This document shows, piece by piece, positions 7,877 through 16,540 of a stretch of DNA of 32,363 bases. Each line of letters begins with the position of its first letter. The first letter of the stretch is position 1. Both the position numbers and the translations under genes were made by a program. This DNA comes from Microvirga sp. (GTDB taxonomy: Bacteria > Pseudomonadota > Alphaproteobacteria > Rhizobiales > Beijerinckiaceae), in the NCBI GenBank assembly GCA_031181145.1, contig JAPSLB010000049.1, forward strand, positions 1-32,363, in the 5' to 3' direction. The notes under the pieces were generated by a model that saw nothing but the letters and a program-made list of their open reading frames with translations, was not told the DNA's origin and searched no databases.

Positions 7877-9301
7877 TTACAGATTGAACCAAAGCGTCGC
7901 TATTCCCAAGAAGGAGAAGAAGCCCACGATGTCGGTGATCGTGGTCACGAAGGGCCCGGAGGAGACAGCGGGGTCCACCCCAAGGCGGTTGAGGGTCAAG
8001 GGTACGAAGATGCCGCCCAGGGCCGCGAAGGTGAGCACGGTGATAAGCGCGAGGCCGATCACCATCCCGATTTCGGGGGATTGGAACCAAAGCGCGGCCA
8101 CGCTCCCGAGAATGAGAGCGAAGACGAGACCGTTGATAAGGCCGACGGCGGCTTCGCGCATGATGATCCGCCAAGCATTCGAGCGGCCGAGATCACGGGT
8201 GGCCAGAGCCCGGACAGTCACCGTCATGGTCTGTGTGCCCGCGTTGCCGCCCATCGAGGCGACAATGGGCATGAGGATGGCCAGCGCCACCATGCTTTGA
8301 ATGGAATGCTCGAAGACCCGTATGACGCCCGCCGCGAGGAAGGCCGTGCACATGTTGGCGAAGAGCCAGGGAAAGCGGCTGCGCTGCGTGTACAGAACCG
8401 TGTCCGAGAGCTCCTCGTCCGGCTTTACGCCGCCGAGCTGCTTGATGTCGGCATCGGCCTCTTCTTCCAGCACGTCAACGATGTCGTCCACCAGGATCAC
8501 GCCGACGAGGCGGTTTTCGGCGTCCACCACGGCGGAGGAGACCAGATTGAAACGCTCGAAGAGGCGGGCGACCTCCTCCTGATGCTCGGTGGCCTCCACC
8601 CGGTCCGGCTCGTCGTCCATGATCTCCTGGATCGTGACTGGGCGCTTGGAGCGCAGGAGGCGATCGAGTGCGACGGCTCCGAGAAGATGCCCCGCTGGAT
8701 CGATGACGAAGATCTCGTAGAAGGTCTCGGGCAGGTCCGCTGTCTCGCGCATGAAGTCGATGGTCTGCCCCACCGTCCAGAAGGGCGGCACGGCGATGAA
8801 CCCGGTCTGCATGCGCCGGCCGGCGCTGTCTTCCGGATAGTCGAGGGACCGCTGGAGCGCGACGCGCTCCATGGCAGGCAGCCGTCCGAGAACCTCGGCC
8901 TTTTCTTCGTCCGGGAGGCTCTCGAGAATCGTAACGGCGTCATCCGAATCCAGCTCGCGGACACCTTGCGCAACGGTGGAGGTTTCGAGCTCCTCGAGAA
9001 TTTCCTCACGGACCGCTTCGTCCACCTCGGTCAGCGCCGTAAAGTCGAAGGCCGCTCCGAGAAGTTCGATGAGGCGGGGCCGATGTTCCGGCGCCAGGGC
9101 TTCCAGCAGGTCGCCGAGTTCGGATTCGTGGAAGTCCTCCACCAGTTGCTGCAGGTGCTCGGAATCGGACGCCTCGATGGCATCCGCGGCGGCGGTGAGG
9201 AACGCCGGATTGATCTCGCCTTCCTCGTCCCTGAAGCTCAGCGGTTGAGGAACCGGCCCGTCGGGCGGCGGAAGAGTCGTGTTGTTTTCGACTTCCAGCA
9301 T
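7877..9301 (-). CDS. mgtE: Magnesium transporter MgtE
   Basis: A 474-residue Mg2+ channel of the inner membrane. Order: acidic N-terminal domain of helical repeats (about 25-160), two CBS domains (about 165-290) that sense Mg2+, then five membrane helices. Signature blocks are PIVASMGGNAGTQ (pore region) and SSGPFVTTITDIVGFFSFLGIATLW at the end. ATG 9301 is chosen for its GAGGA 8 nt upstream; the frame continues upstream to 9358 but adds sequence not typical of the family. The leader (9302-9470) holds two weak inverted repeats, TGCGC/GCGCA at 9342-9357 and AGGTTC/GAACCT at 9418-9446; I do not recognise a known Mg riboswitch. Confidence 0.96.
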   Translation of the reverse strand: MLEVENNTTLPPPDGPVPQPLSFRDEEGEINPAFLTAAADAIEASDSEHLQQLVEDFHESELGDLLEALAPEHRPRLIELLGAAFDFTALTEVDEAVREEILEELETSTVAQGVRELDSDDAVTILESLPDEEKAEVLGRLPAMERVALQRSLDYPEDSAGRRMQTGFIAVPPFWTVGQTIDFMRETADLPETFYEIFVIDPAGHLLGAVALDRLLRSKRPVTIQEIMDDEPDRVEATEHQEEVARLFERFNLVSSAVVDAENRLVGVILVDDIVDVLEEEADADIKQLGGVKPDEELSDTVLYTQRSRFPWLFANMCTAFLAAGVIRVFEHSIQSMVALAILMPIVASMGGNAGTQTMTVTVRALATRDLGRSNAWRIIMREAAVGLINGLVFALILGSVAALWFQSPEIGMVIGLALITVLTFAALGGIFVPLTLNRLGVDPAVSSGPFVTTITDIVGFFSFLGIATLWFNL

Positions 9302-9471
9302 GAGCCTGTCCTCGGAATGTTGAGTGGGCCTTTTAGGATTGTGCGCAGATGAGCGCAACGCGCCTGGAAAGCCTTGCTTAGGGAAACGCTTGGCCGCCGT
9401 TCCTGCAAGAATGATTCAGGTTCGCGAGAGGAAGATTCGAGAACCTAGTGCACCATAGGATGCGGGCAACA

Positions 9472-9499
9472 AAAAAGGCCCCGGAAAAGGGGCCTTTTT
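9472..9499 (-). terminator. Intrinsic terminator after tRNA-Leu (symmetric)
   Basis: A perfect 11-bp stem (AAAAAGGCCCC / GGGGCCTTTTT) encloses a 6-nt loop. Because A and T runs flank the GC core on both sides it can work in either direction. It lies 26 nt beyond the 3' end of the tRNA gene and upstream of mgtE, so it probably stops tRNA transcription. Confidence 0.88.
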
Positions 9500-9525
9500 G
9501 TCATGCCCGAAGGCATCCGGTGAGT

Positions 9526-9610
9526 TGGTGCGGCCAAGAGGACTCGAACCTCCACGGGTCTCCCCACTAGCACCTCAAGCTAGCGCGTCTACCAATTCCG
9601 CCATGGCCGC
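9526..9610 (-). tRNA. tRNA-Leu (anticodon GAG)
   Basis: The minus strand folds as a class II tRNA of 85 nt. The acceptor stem is GCGGCCA paired with TGGCCGC and discriminator A, with the 3' CCA encoded. The anticodon stem CTAGC/GCTAG encloses the loop TTGAGGT, giving GAG, which reads CUC and CUU. A long variable arm follows, and the T-loop is GGTTCGAGTCC. An intrinsic terminator follows downstream. No integrase or direct repeat suggests use as an attachment site here. Confidence 0.96.
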
Positions 9611-9839
9611 GGAACTCGTCTCAGGAGTGTTTCCCCTGAGGTGGTGGTGGCTCTAACAGATCGATCTCGGCGCCGCAAGCCCATCTTTGCACTCCGTTGC
9701 GAAACTCGACATTTCGTTTGGGAAGGTGTGCATCGTGCAGCTTCCTATTCCTATATGAAGGGCAGGTTTCGAGGGAGGCGAGTTGACCGCCGCCTTTCTT
9801 CGGGACCACAACACCCCGTGGTAAGCAGAAGGTGAAACG

Positions 9840-10568
9840 GTGTCGAACCTGCGCGACAGCTTGGCCGATCGATTCCTGAGCGAAAGCGGATCGGATTCCG
9901 TCGAATGGGCCATCGCCGAAGGGCTGACGCCCTATGAGGAGGCGGTCGCCTTCATGGAGGCGCGGGCTCAGGCGATCGCCGATGGACGGGCCCGCGAGCT
10001 CATCTGGCTCGTGGAGCATCCCCCGCTTTATACGGCCGGAACCTCGGCTCAGGCGGCGGACCTCGTGGACCCGGACCGGTTTCCGGTTCATCAGACCGGA
10101 AGAGGCGGTCAGTACACTTATCACGGTCCGGGTCAGCGGGTGGCCTACGTGATGCTCGACCTGAAACGCCGCAGGCCGGATCTGCGCCGTTATGTGGCGG
10201 CCCTCGAAGCATGGCTGATCCAGACCCTCGCAGCCTTCAACATCCGGGGTGAGCGCCGGGAGGACAGGGTCGGAGTCTGGGTGCGCCGGCCCGACAAGGG
10301 CGAGACGGCCGAGGACAAGATCGCCGCCATCGGAATCCGCGTCCGGCGCTGGGCGACCTTTCATGGGATCAGCCTCAATGTGGAGCCGGACCTGTCCCAT
10401 TTCTCCGGCATCATACCCTGCGGCGTCAGTCGGCATGGGGTCACGAGCCTCGTGGATCTCGGGATTCCCGTGACCATGCCCGAGGTCGACTCGGTCATGC
10501 GCAAGGCTTTCGAGGAGATATTCGGCCCCACCGAGAGAGTCGAGGCACCGTTGCTTCCCGGTCACTGA
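9840..10568 (+). CDS. lipB: Octanoyltransferase LipB
   Basis: The 242-residue enzyme transfers octanoyl from acyl carrier protein to the lipoyl domains of dehydrogenase complexes, the first step of lipoate synthesis. Conserved blocks are [25 protein letters not shown] and [14 protein letters not shown], with catalytic Cys194 and catalytic Lys160 ([10 protein letters not shown]). Translation starts at GTG 9840, with AGAAGG about 8 nt upstream. The 230 nt between this gene and the tRNA shows no further gene. It is monocistronic or cotranscribed with the lipoprotein gene 95 nt downstream. Confidence 0.96.
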   Translation: MSNLRDSLADRFLSESGSDSVEWAIAEGLTPYEEAVAFMEARAQAIADGRARELIWLVEHPPLYTAGTSAQAADLVDPDRFPVHQTGRGGQYTYHGPGQRVAYVMLDLKRRRPDLRRYVAALEAWLIQTLAAFNIRGERREDRVGVWVRRPDKGETAEDKIAAIGIRVRRWATFHGISLNVEPDLSHFSGIIPCGVSRHGVTSLVDLGIPVTMPEVDSVMRKAFEEIFGPTERVEAPLLPGH

Positions 10569-10663
10569 GGGATAGTTTTTCACACCTGCCATGGTCAGGC
10601 TTCTCCTCCCGGCCGCTTCGTGCTCTAAGCTAGGGCAGACGGATGATCATTGGCGGATATTTC

Positions 10664-10990
10664 ATGCAACGTACCCTCCTTGCTTCCCTTCTTCTCCTGG
10701 GCGTCTCGGCTTGCAGCTACCGTCCCGATCCGGTGGACTTGGTAAAGGTCGTCGATTCGCCGGCCGACGTGCGGGTTTGTCAGAACCTGGGAGAGGTGAG
10801 TCCTGTGGTGTCGACCACTCCCGGCTTCGGCTCTGCGCTGGACAGTATGAAGGAGGCCGTGGTGGCCCTGGGCGGCACGCATCTCTATCTGCAACAGAAC
10901 TCCCACGACTGGTCGCTCGTGCGCGGCATCGCCTATCGCTGCGGCTCGGGCGTGGTGCGGAGAGAGACCGTCATTCGGGCCAAAGGCTGA
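10664..10990 (+). CDS. Small lipoprotein, DUF4156-like
   Basis: The 108-residue product begins MQRTLLASLLLLGVSAC, a lipoprotein signal with lipobox VSAC. The mature part has the pattern CQNLGEV...GGTHLYLQ...YRC, which resembles the DUF4156 (YjeI-like) lipoproteins: a conserved Cys-Gln-x-Leu-Gly and a late Tyr-Arg-Cys. Function is unknown; the two Cys could form a disulfide in the periplasm. ATG 10664 has GGCGGA upstream; an upstream ATG at 10643 would put polar residues before the signal. Confidence 0.75.
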   Translation: MQRTLLASLLLLGVSACSYRPDPVDLVKVVDSPADVRVCQNLGEVSPVVSTTPGFGSALDSMKEAVVALGGTHLYLQQNSHDWSLVRGIAYRCGSGVVRRETVIRAKG

Positions 10991-11041
10991 CGAGCAGCCT
11001 CACGAACGGCGCTGCGCGGGCTCCCTGGTCCCAGCGACTGA

Positions 11042-11055
11042 CGGAGGGCCCTCCG
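11042..11055. promoter_or_regulatory. 14-bp perfect palindrome upstream of mccB, possible operator
   Basis: CGGAGGGCCCTCCG is its own reverse complement. It lies 45 nt before the GTG start of the carboxyltransferase gene, within a 110-nt non-coding gap. There is no T-run behind it and an RNA hairpin would have almost no loop, so a DNA operator is more likely than a terminator. No regulator is identified. Confidence 0.35.
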
Positions 11056-11100
11056 GTTCAGCCGTAACGGAACCACAAGAGAATCAGGGAGCCTGACGCC

Positions 11101-12708
11101 GTGCCCGTTATTGCCACTTCCGCCGACCTCACGTCGGACGCCGCGCAGGCGAACCGCGCCGCCTGGGCGGAACTCGCCCTTGAGCTCCAGGTCAAGCGGC
11201 AGGCCGTTGCCGAAGGCGGGCCTGCGAAGGCACGCGAGCGCCATCTCGCCCGCGGCAAGCTCCTGCCGCGCGAGCGCGTGATGCGCCTGCTCGATCCGGG
11301 CGCTCCCTTCCTGGAGCTCGGTTCTCTTGCAGCGCACGGCATGTATGAGGACGCGATCCACGGCGCCGGGATCATCACCGGCATCGGCCGGGTCGAGGGC
11401 CGCGAGGTCATGATCGTCTGCAACGATTCGACGATCAAGGGCGGCACCTATTATCCGATGACGGTGAAGAAGCATCTCCGCGCGCAGGAGATCGCGCGCG
11501 AGAACCGTCTGCCCTGCATCTATCTCGTGGATTCGGGTGGGGCGAACCTGCCGCACCAGACGGAAGTCTTTCCCGATCGCGACCATTTCGGTCGCATCTT
11601 CTACAATCAGGCGACACTGTCGTCTCTGGGCATTCCGCAGATCGCCTGCGTCATGGGCTCTTGTACTGCGGGCGGCGCCTATGTGCCCGCCATGTCCGAC
11701 GAGACCGTCATCGTGCGCCGCCAGGGCACGATCTTCCTCGGCGGTCCGCCCCTGGTGAAGGCGGCGACCGGCGAGGTGGTTTCGGCGGAGGATCTTGGCG
11801 GCGCAGACGTGCACACCCGGCAGTCCGGAGTCGCGGATCACTACGCCACCGACGACGTGCACGCGCTCGCCATCGTGCGCCGCATCGTCGGCACGCTGAA
11901 TACCCGCAAGAACATCGACATCGATCTCGCCGAACCGGTGGAGCCGAAATATGCGGTCGAGGATCTCGATGCGATCGTGCCGACCGATCTGAAGAAGCAG
12001 TACGACATCCGCGAGGTCATCGCGCGTCTGGTCGACGGCTCGGAGTTCGACGAGTTCAAGCGGCTCTACGGCACCACGCTGGTAACGGGTTTCGCCCGGA
12101 TCTGGGGCATACCCGTCGGCATCATCGCCAATAACGGTATCCTGTTCTCGGAGAGTGCGCTGAAAGGAGCGCATTTCATCGAGCTGTGCTGCCAGCGGCG
12201 CATCCCGCTGCTCTTCCTGCAGAATATCTCGGGCTTCATGGTGGGGCGCCAGTACGAGGCGGGCGGCATCGCCAAGGACGGAGCGAAGCTCGTCACGGCG
12301 GTGGCCTGCGCCCAGGTGCCGAAGGTCACGCTGCTCGTCGGCGGCTCGTTCGGCGCGGGCAATTACGGCATGTGCGGGCGCGCCTATTCTCCGCGCTTCC
12401 TGTTCACGTGGCCGAACTCCCGAATCTCGGTGATGGGCGGCGAGCAGGCAGCAAGCGTTCTTGCTACGGTCCGGCGCGACAATCTCGAGGCAGAGGGCAA
12501 GTCCTGGAGCGCCGAGGAGGAGGAGGCCTTCAAGGCGCCGATCCGCAACAGATACGAGGAGGAGGGAAGCCCCTACCACGCCACCGCGCGCCTGTGGGAC
12601 GACGGCATCATCCTGCCGTCCGAGACCCGGCGTGTGCTGGCGCTTGCCTTCTCGGCCGCGCTCAACGCGCCCATTCCTGAAACGAAGTTCGGCGTTTTCA
12701 GGATGTAA
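11101..12708 (+). CDS. mccB: Methylcrotonyl-CoA carboxylase carboxyltransferase (beta) subunit
   Basis: A 535-residue acyl-CoA carboxyltransferase with N- and C-terminal crotonase-like halves. It moves CO2 from biotin to 3-methylcrotonyl-CoA, giving 3-methylglutaconyl-CoA in leucine breakdown. Family blocks: [18 protein letters not shown] (about 40-58), [53 protein letters not shown], and [19 protein letters not shown] with [14 protein letters not shown]. The wording DSGGANLP and GYNYGM-like motif GAGNYGM fits MccB better than PccB. Start is GTG 11101, with GGGAG upstream. The alpha subunit (mccA) is not adjacent, as the next gene is a methyltransferase. Confidence 0.92.
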   Translation: MPVIATSADLTSDAAQANRAAWAELALELQVKRQAVAEGGPAKARERHLARGKLLPRERVMRLLDPGAPFLELGSLAAHGMYEDAIHGAGIITGIGRVEGREVMIVCNDSTIKGGTYYPMTVKKHLRAQEIARENRLPCIYLVDSGGANLPHQTEVFPDRDHFGRIFYNQATLSSLGIPQIACVMGSCTAGGAYVPAMSDETVIVRRQGTIFLGGPPLVKAATGEVVSAEDLGGADVHTRQSGVADHYATDDVHALAIVRRIVGTLNTRKNIDIDLAEPVEPKYAVEDLDAIVPTDLKKQYDIREVIARLVDGSEFDEFKRLYGTTLVTGFARIWGIPVGIIANNGILFSESALKGAHFIELCCQRRIPLLFLQNISGFMVGRQYEAGGIAKDGAKLVTAVACAQVPKVTLLVGGSFGAGNYGMCGRAYSPRFLFTWPNSRISVMGGEQAASVLATVRRDNLEAEGKSWSAEEEEAFKAPIRNRYEEEGSPYHATARLWDDGIILPSETRRVLALAFSAALNAPIPETKFGVFRM

Positions 12709-12764
12709 GCCCACGAATGCGTGTTTTGTTCGGAACCGGGTGAAGCCGGAGCGGATTTCAGGAT

Positions 12765-13592
12765 ATGTCCAAGAATACGCTTGAGACATATCGCTCCGAG
12801 TACGCAGAGCAGATCGCGCGCCTGACCGATCTTCGCGACAGGCGCATAGAGCAGGCGTTTGCCGCCATCCCCCGAGAGGATTTCCTTCCGCCGCCGCCCT
12901 GGACCACGATCAGTGCCGGCATCGCCGTTCAGACCCACGACATTGCGGGCATTTACGACAATGTCCTTGTCGCCATCGATCAGGGGCGCGGCATCAACAA
13001 CGGTGAACCCGCGCTTCATGCCGCCTGGCTCGAGGCGGTCGGCCCCCAGCCGGGCGAGACCGTGATCCATGTTGGAGCGGGCACCGGCTACTACACGGCG
13101 ATCCAGGCGCGCCTGGTGGAGCCCGGCGGTCATGTTGAGGCCTTCGAGTTCGAGGCCGACCTTGCCGCCAAGGCCGAACAGAACCTGAGCGGCTATTCCA
13201 ATGTGACAGTGCATGCCGGATCGGCCTTCGGACGCCCGCTTCCTGAGGCGGATGTGATCTATGTGAACGCCGGCGTCATGGCCCCGGACGTCGAGTGGCT
13301 GAAAGCTCTCAGACCGGGCGGTCGGCTGATCTTTCCGTGGCAGCCGCGCAAGGGCTGGGGGCCTGCCGTTCTGGTACGTCGCCTGTCAGGTGGCTTCAGT
13401 GCCAAGTCGCTCATGACGGTCGGCTTCATTTCGTGCAGCGGCGCGGCGGAGAAGAGATCGAAGCACAACTTCACCGAGGCCGATCTTGCGGGCGTGCAAT
13501 CGATCTGGCTCCGCGAAGACAGATCTCCCGACCAAACCGCAATCGCCGTTTATGATCAGATCTGGTTCTCCTCCGCAAAGCCCGGGCCTTAG
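12765..13592 (+). CDS. SAM-dependent methyltransferase, PCMT-like
   Basis: The 275-residue product is related to protein-L-isoaspartate O-methyltransferases. The SAM-binding motif I is VIHVGAGTGYYTAI (about residues 98-111), followed by an acidic residue pattern VEAFEFEADLA. The N-terminal half has IPREDFLPPPPW and a segment NNGEPALHAAWLEAV where PCMT has its substrate-loop SQP motif. That loop is changed (NNGEP), so true repair of isoaspartate is uncertain; O-methylation of another protein or small substrate is possible. ATG 12765 is the first in-frame start, 56 nt after mccB. Confidence 0.8.
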   Translation: MSKNTLETYRSEYAEQIARLTDLRDRRIEQAFAAIPREDFLPPPPWTTISAGIAVQTHDIAGIYDNVLVAIDQGRGINNGEPALHAAWLEAVGPQPGETVIHVGAGTGYYTAIQARLVEPGGHVEAFEFEADLAAKAEQNLSGYSNVTVHAGSAFGRPLPEADVIYVNAGVMAPDVEWLKALRPGGRLIFPWQPRKGWGPAVLVRRLSGGFSAKSLMTVGFISCSGAAEKRSKHNFTEADLAGVQSIWLREDRSPDQTAIAVYDQIWFSSAKPGP

Positions 13593-13997
13593 AGACTGCC
13601 GGCATTGTGTGCTCTCACACCTTACGTAGCGGAATCATAGACTAGACTGATCGTTGTAAGAGGGCGCGAGAAATAAGCCGGATGAGCGTTACAATGTAGT
13701 CGATGGGCGTTGGAAATTGTTGCGTGCGAGCAACACCCAGAAACCTTCCTCATCCTGCCGCTCTTGGCCCGAGCGTCGCCGCGATCCCGCCATAAAGCGC
13801 GAGCACCTGTAAAAGCCAGCTAAAGTGCTTCTAAACCAACGCTTTATGACGAGGCGCTTCAGGGGTGCAGCCGATTAACATTGTCGGACGACCTGTTGCG
13901 AGGATCATTGCATAGGTGGCGCAGCACATGGCAGATCACGAAAGTTCCATCCTGGTGGGGGCTCTCGTGAGAACCGGATGGAAAAGAGTTGAAGTCC
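13593..13997. other. Intergenic region of about 400 nt before exoR, with an inverted repeat
   Basis: I find no convincing gene here. The main structure is a perfect 9-bp inverted repeat CATAAAGCG (13791-13799) / CGCTTTATG (13840-13848). Nested inside it is a second arm pair, GAGCAC (13801-13806) and GTGCTT (13825-13830). No T-run follows, so it is not a standard terminator. The region probably holds the exoR promoter. Confidence 0.5.
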
Positions 13998-14870
13998 ATG
14001 CACGCGCGCCTGATCAACACGATGAAGCTGATGAACCGTCGGATGACGGCAACCGCTTGCGCTTTCGTGCTGCTCGGGACTTCCTCGGTCTTGGCTCTCG
14101 ACGCCGCGCCCCATCCTCAGCCTTTGACTCAGGCACTGACTCCCGGGCTCGTTCCGGCCGTGAAGTATGGCTCGGTTCGCGAGGCATTGCGCACCGGAAT
14201 GCGCGACTACAACGCGGGGGACAAGCTCGGAGCCGCGGCGGCCCTTGAATATGCGGCAGGGCAGGGGCACACGCTGGCGCTCTGGAAGCTCGGCCGCATG
14301 TATGCGGACGGCGACGGCGTCGAGCATGACGACCTGAAGGCGTTCGAATACTTCTCCAAGCTCGCAGATCAGCATGCGGACGAGAGCCCGGATTCACCGA
14401 ATGCCATGGTCGTATCGAGTGCGTTCGTGGCGCTCGGCACCTATTTCCTGGATGGCATCGAGGGCACTTATGTGAGCGCCAATCCGGCCCGTGCCGTGGA
14501 GATGTTCAACTACGCGGCGTCCTATTTCAGCGACTCCAACGCGCAGTACAACCTCGCCCGTCTCTATATGGAGGGAACGGGCGTATCCCGCGATGCACGG
14601 CAGGCGGCACGCTGGTTCAATCTGGCGGCGGAAAAGGGGCATCCACCCTCCCAGGCGCTGCTCGGGCACATGCTGATGAACGGCCAAGGCGTGCCTCGTC
14701 AGCGAGCCAAGGGACTCATGTGGCTGACGCTCGCCCGCGAGGCGGCGATGGCGTCCGGCAAGGACCAGTGGATCGAGAGCCTGTATGCGGAGGCTTTCGC
14801 CAGTGCGGGTGAGAGCGACCGCAAGCTCGCTCTTGCTCTGCTCGAACAATACATCCAGTCCCGCCACTAG
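13998..14870 (+). CDS. exoR: ExoR-like periplasmic regulator with Sel1 repeats
   Basis: The 290-residue product has an N-terminal signal (ATACAFVLLGTSSVLALDA) and then Sel1-like repeats: AAALEYAAGQGHTLALWKLGRMYADGDG, then AVEMFNYAASYF/NAQYNLARLYMEGTG and AARWFNLAAEKGHPPSQALLGHMLMNGQG. The order and wording, including YGSVREALRTGMRDYNAGDK at the start and the final LALALLEQY, resemble rhizobial ExoR. ExoR binds the sensor kinase ExoS in the periplasm and represses ExoS-ChvI control of exopolysaccharide and motility. ExoS/ChvI genes are not in the window. The start is uncertain: ATG 13998 or 14022, or TTG 13989. Other Sel1-repeat functions remain possible. Confidence 0.8.
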   Translation: MHARLINTMKLMNRRMTATACAFVLLGTSSVLALDAAPHPQPLTQALTPGLVPAVKYGSVREALRTGMRDYNAGDKLGAAAALEYAAGQGHTLALWKLGRMYADGDGVEHDDLKAFEYFSKLADQHADESPDSPNAMVVSSAFVALGTYFLDGIEGTYVSANPARAVEMFNYAASYFSDSNAQYNLARLYMEGTGVSRDARQAARWFNLAAEKGHPPSQALLGHMLMNGQGVPRQRAKGLMWLTLAREAAMASGKDQWIESLYAEAFASAGESDRKLALALLEQYIQSRH

Positions 14871-14982
14871 GGTCCCGGACTGCGAAAGCGGCCTCCATGG
14901 TCGGGCTGGTCATGTCCGGACTCGTTTCAATGGCCGGCCCTTCCGTGTCCGGCAGGTCTCCCCGCGCGATGGCTGACGGACG

Positions 14983-15768
14983 CTAATCGATCTCCAGATC
15001 CACCATCACCGGTACATGGTCGGAGGGCTTGTCCCAGCCGCGCACCTCCTTGCGGATCGAGGCGCTCCTCAGCCTGTCCTGGGCCTGAGGCGAGAGGAGA
15101 AGATGGTCGATTCGGATTCCGTTGTTTCGCTGGAAGGCCCCGGCCTGATAGTCCCAGAACGAGTAGAGCCCCGGCTGGTCGCTGCAGGCGCGCAGGGCGT
15201 CGGTGAATCCCAGGTTCAAGAGTTCACGGAATTTCCTGCGACTTTCCGGCTGGAACAGGGCGTCGTTCGTCCAGGCATCGGGATTGGCGGCGTCCTTCGG
15301 CTCGGGGATGACGTTGTAGTCGCCGCAGAGGATGAGGGATTCCTCCAGCACCAGAAGACGGCGCGCATGGGCGTTCAGCCGATCCATCCAGGCGAGCTTG
15401 TAGTCGAATTTGGGGGTGCCAATAGGATTGCCGTTCGGCAGGTAGATGGAGGCCACGCGCACGACACCCGCAGGTGTGGACAGGACACCCTCGAGATAGC
15501 GCGCCTGCTCGTCGCTGTCGTCTCCCGGCAAGCCTCGCCGCACGTCCTCGAGGGGGCGTTTTGAGAGGATGGCGACGCCGTTATAGGTCTTCTGACCATG
15601 AGTCACGACGTTGTAGCCGAGCGCTTCGACCTCGGCTCTCGGAAAGGCCTCGTCCACGCATTTCAGTTCCTGGAGGCACAGTACATCGGGCTCCGCGCTT
15701 TTCACGAAGGTGGCGAGGTGATCCAATCGCTGCTTGATCGAGTTCACGTTCCAGGTGGCTATGCGCAT
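14983..15768 (-). CDS. xth: Exodeoxyribonuclease III (AP endonuclease)
   Basis: A 261-residue Mg2+-dependent nuclease of base-excision repair that cuts at abasic sites. All family motifs are present: TWNVNSIKQR at the start, CLQELK (metal-binding Glu), YNGVAILS, LILCGDYNV (Asp/Asn), RIDHLLLS and the final SDHVPVMVDL (catalytic His). ATG 15768 gives MRIATWN, the normal family start. The frame is open upstream to TTG 15795 through a tandem 9-bp repeat that would encode an acidic extension; this is probably untranslated. It converges with exoR across a 112-nt gap. Confidence 0.96.
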   Translation of the reverse strand: MRIATWNVNSIKQRLDHLATFVKSAEPDVLCLQELKCVDEAFPRAEVEALGYNVVTHGQKTYNGVAILSKRPLEDVRRGLPGDDSDEQARYLEGVLSTPAGVVRVASIYLPNGNPIGTPKFDYKLAWMDRLNAHARRLLVLEESLILCGDYNVIPEPKDAANPDAWTNDALFQPESRRKFRELLNLGFTDALRACSDQPGLYSFWDYQAGAFQRNNGIRIDHLLLSPQAQDRLRSASIRKEVRGWDKPSDHVPVMVDLEID

Positions 15769-15789
15769 CTCGTCTGTCTCGTCTGTCTC
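15769..15789 (-). repeat. Tandem 9-bp repeat directly before the xth start
   Basis: CTCGTCTGT occurs twice in tandem plus a partial third copy (CTC). On the coding strand this is GACAGACGA-type sequence abutting the ATG, where a ribosome-binding site would be expected. The unit is a multiple of three, so the frame through it remains open. Confidence 0.8.
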
Positions 15790-15861
15790 TTTCAATCTTC
15801 ATCGGACGTTCGTCGGAAGCTTGCAAGGTGGTCCCCACCTCCATCCCCACGGTTGCGTCCA

Positions 15862-16533
15862 ATGAATCCATCCTGGTTTCAGCCCATCGACAGTTATTGC
15901 GAGAGGCTCGGCCCCGGCTTCTGGGCAGAGCCGATCAATGCAGTCTCGAACGGGGTCTTCGTCCTCGCGGCCGCGCACGCCTTCTGGCTCTGGCGAGGAC
16001 GGCAGCCGAGGGACTGGCCCGCTCTGTGGCTCATCGCCGTCACGGCGATCGTGGGAATCGGCAGCTTCCTGTTTCATACCTTCGCCAACCGATGGTCGCT
16101 GCTGGCGGATGTGCTTCCCATCGCGGTGTTCATCTACAGCTATTTCCTGCTGGCCATGCGCCGTTATCTGCGCCTGGGGATCGTGGCCGCCATCGCAGCC
16201 ACCTTTGCGTTCGCTGCCTTCAACCTCTTCTTCCCACGCCTGTGGTTCAACGTTTTTCCGGGCGTGAGCCTGAACGGATCGGTCGGCTATCTTCCTGCCT
16301 TGATGGCGCTGGTGGCCGTAGGGATTGCGTGCCGGATCCAGCATGTGATGCAGCCGGGCCGCTGGTTGCTGTGGGCGGGCTTCATCTTCGCCCTCTCGCT
16401 CGTCTTCCGCTCCATCGACAGCGCGGTCTGCTCTGCGCTACCACTCGGCACGCATGCGCTCTGGCATATGCTGAATGCGCTGGTGCTGTGGATCCTGACG
16501 ACCGCAGCGCTCGTACGCGTCCCCGATCGATAG
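15862..16533 (+). CDS. Ceramidase-family membrane hydrolase
   Basis: The 223-residue product has seven hydrophobic segments and the alkaline ceramidase (CREST superfamily) pattern. The start DSYCERLGPGFWAEPINAVSN is like the eukaryotic ceramidase N-terminus. The likely zinc/catalytic residues follow the family order: His72 in GSFLFHTFAN, Asp83 (LLADVLP), and His198/His202 in GTHALWHMLN. Eukaryotic members hydrolyse ceramide amide bonds in membranes; the substrate in bacteria is not settled. ATG 15862 begins the conserved start. The DHFR-like gene follows after 7 nt, so the two are probably cotranscribed. Confidence 0.85.
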   Translation: MNPSWFQPIDSYCERLGPGFWAEPINAVSNGVFVLAAAHAFWLWRGRQPRDWPALWLIAVTAIVGIGSFLFHTFANRWSLLADVLPIAVFIYSYFLLAMRRYLRLGIVAAIAATFAFAAFNLFFPRLWFNVFPGVSLNGSVGYLPALMALVAVGIACRIQHVMQPGRWLLWAGFIFALSLVFRSIDSAVCSALPLGTHALWHMLNALVLWILTTAALVRVPDR

Positions 16534-16540
16534 GTGTCCC

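Noticed and set aside
8081..9352. 423-codon open frame on the plus strand across mgtE
   Set aside because: Antisense shadow; no membrane or domain pattern, and mgtE is certain.
9526..9610. tRNA-Leu as an attachment site of an integrated element
   Set aside because: No integrase, no direct repeat of the tRNA 3' end in the window, and only housekeeping genes on both sides.
10933..12789. Very long open frame (618 codons) on the minus strand across mccB
   Set aside because: It is antisense to a clearly recognised gene, is rich in Arg/His/Asp as expected of a high-GC complement frame, and has no family pattern.
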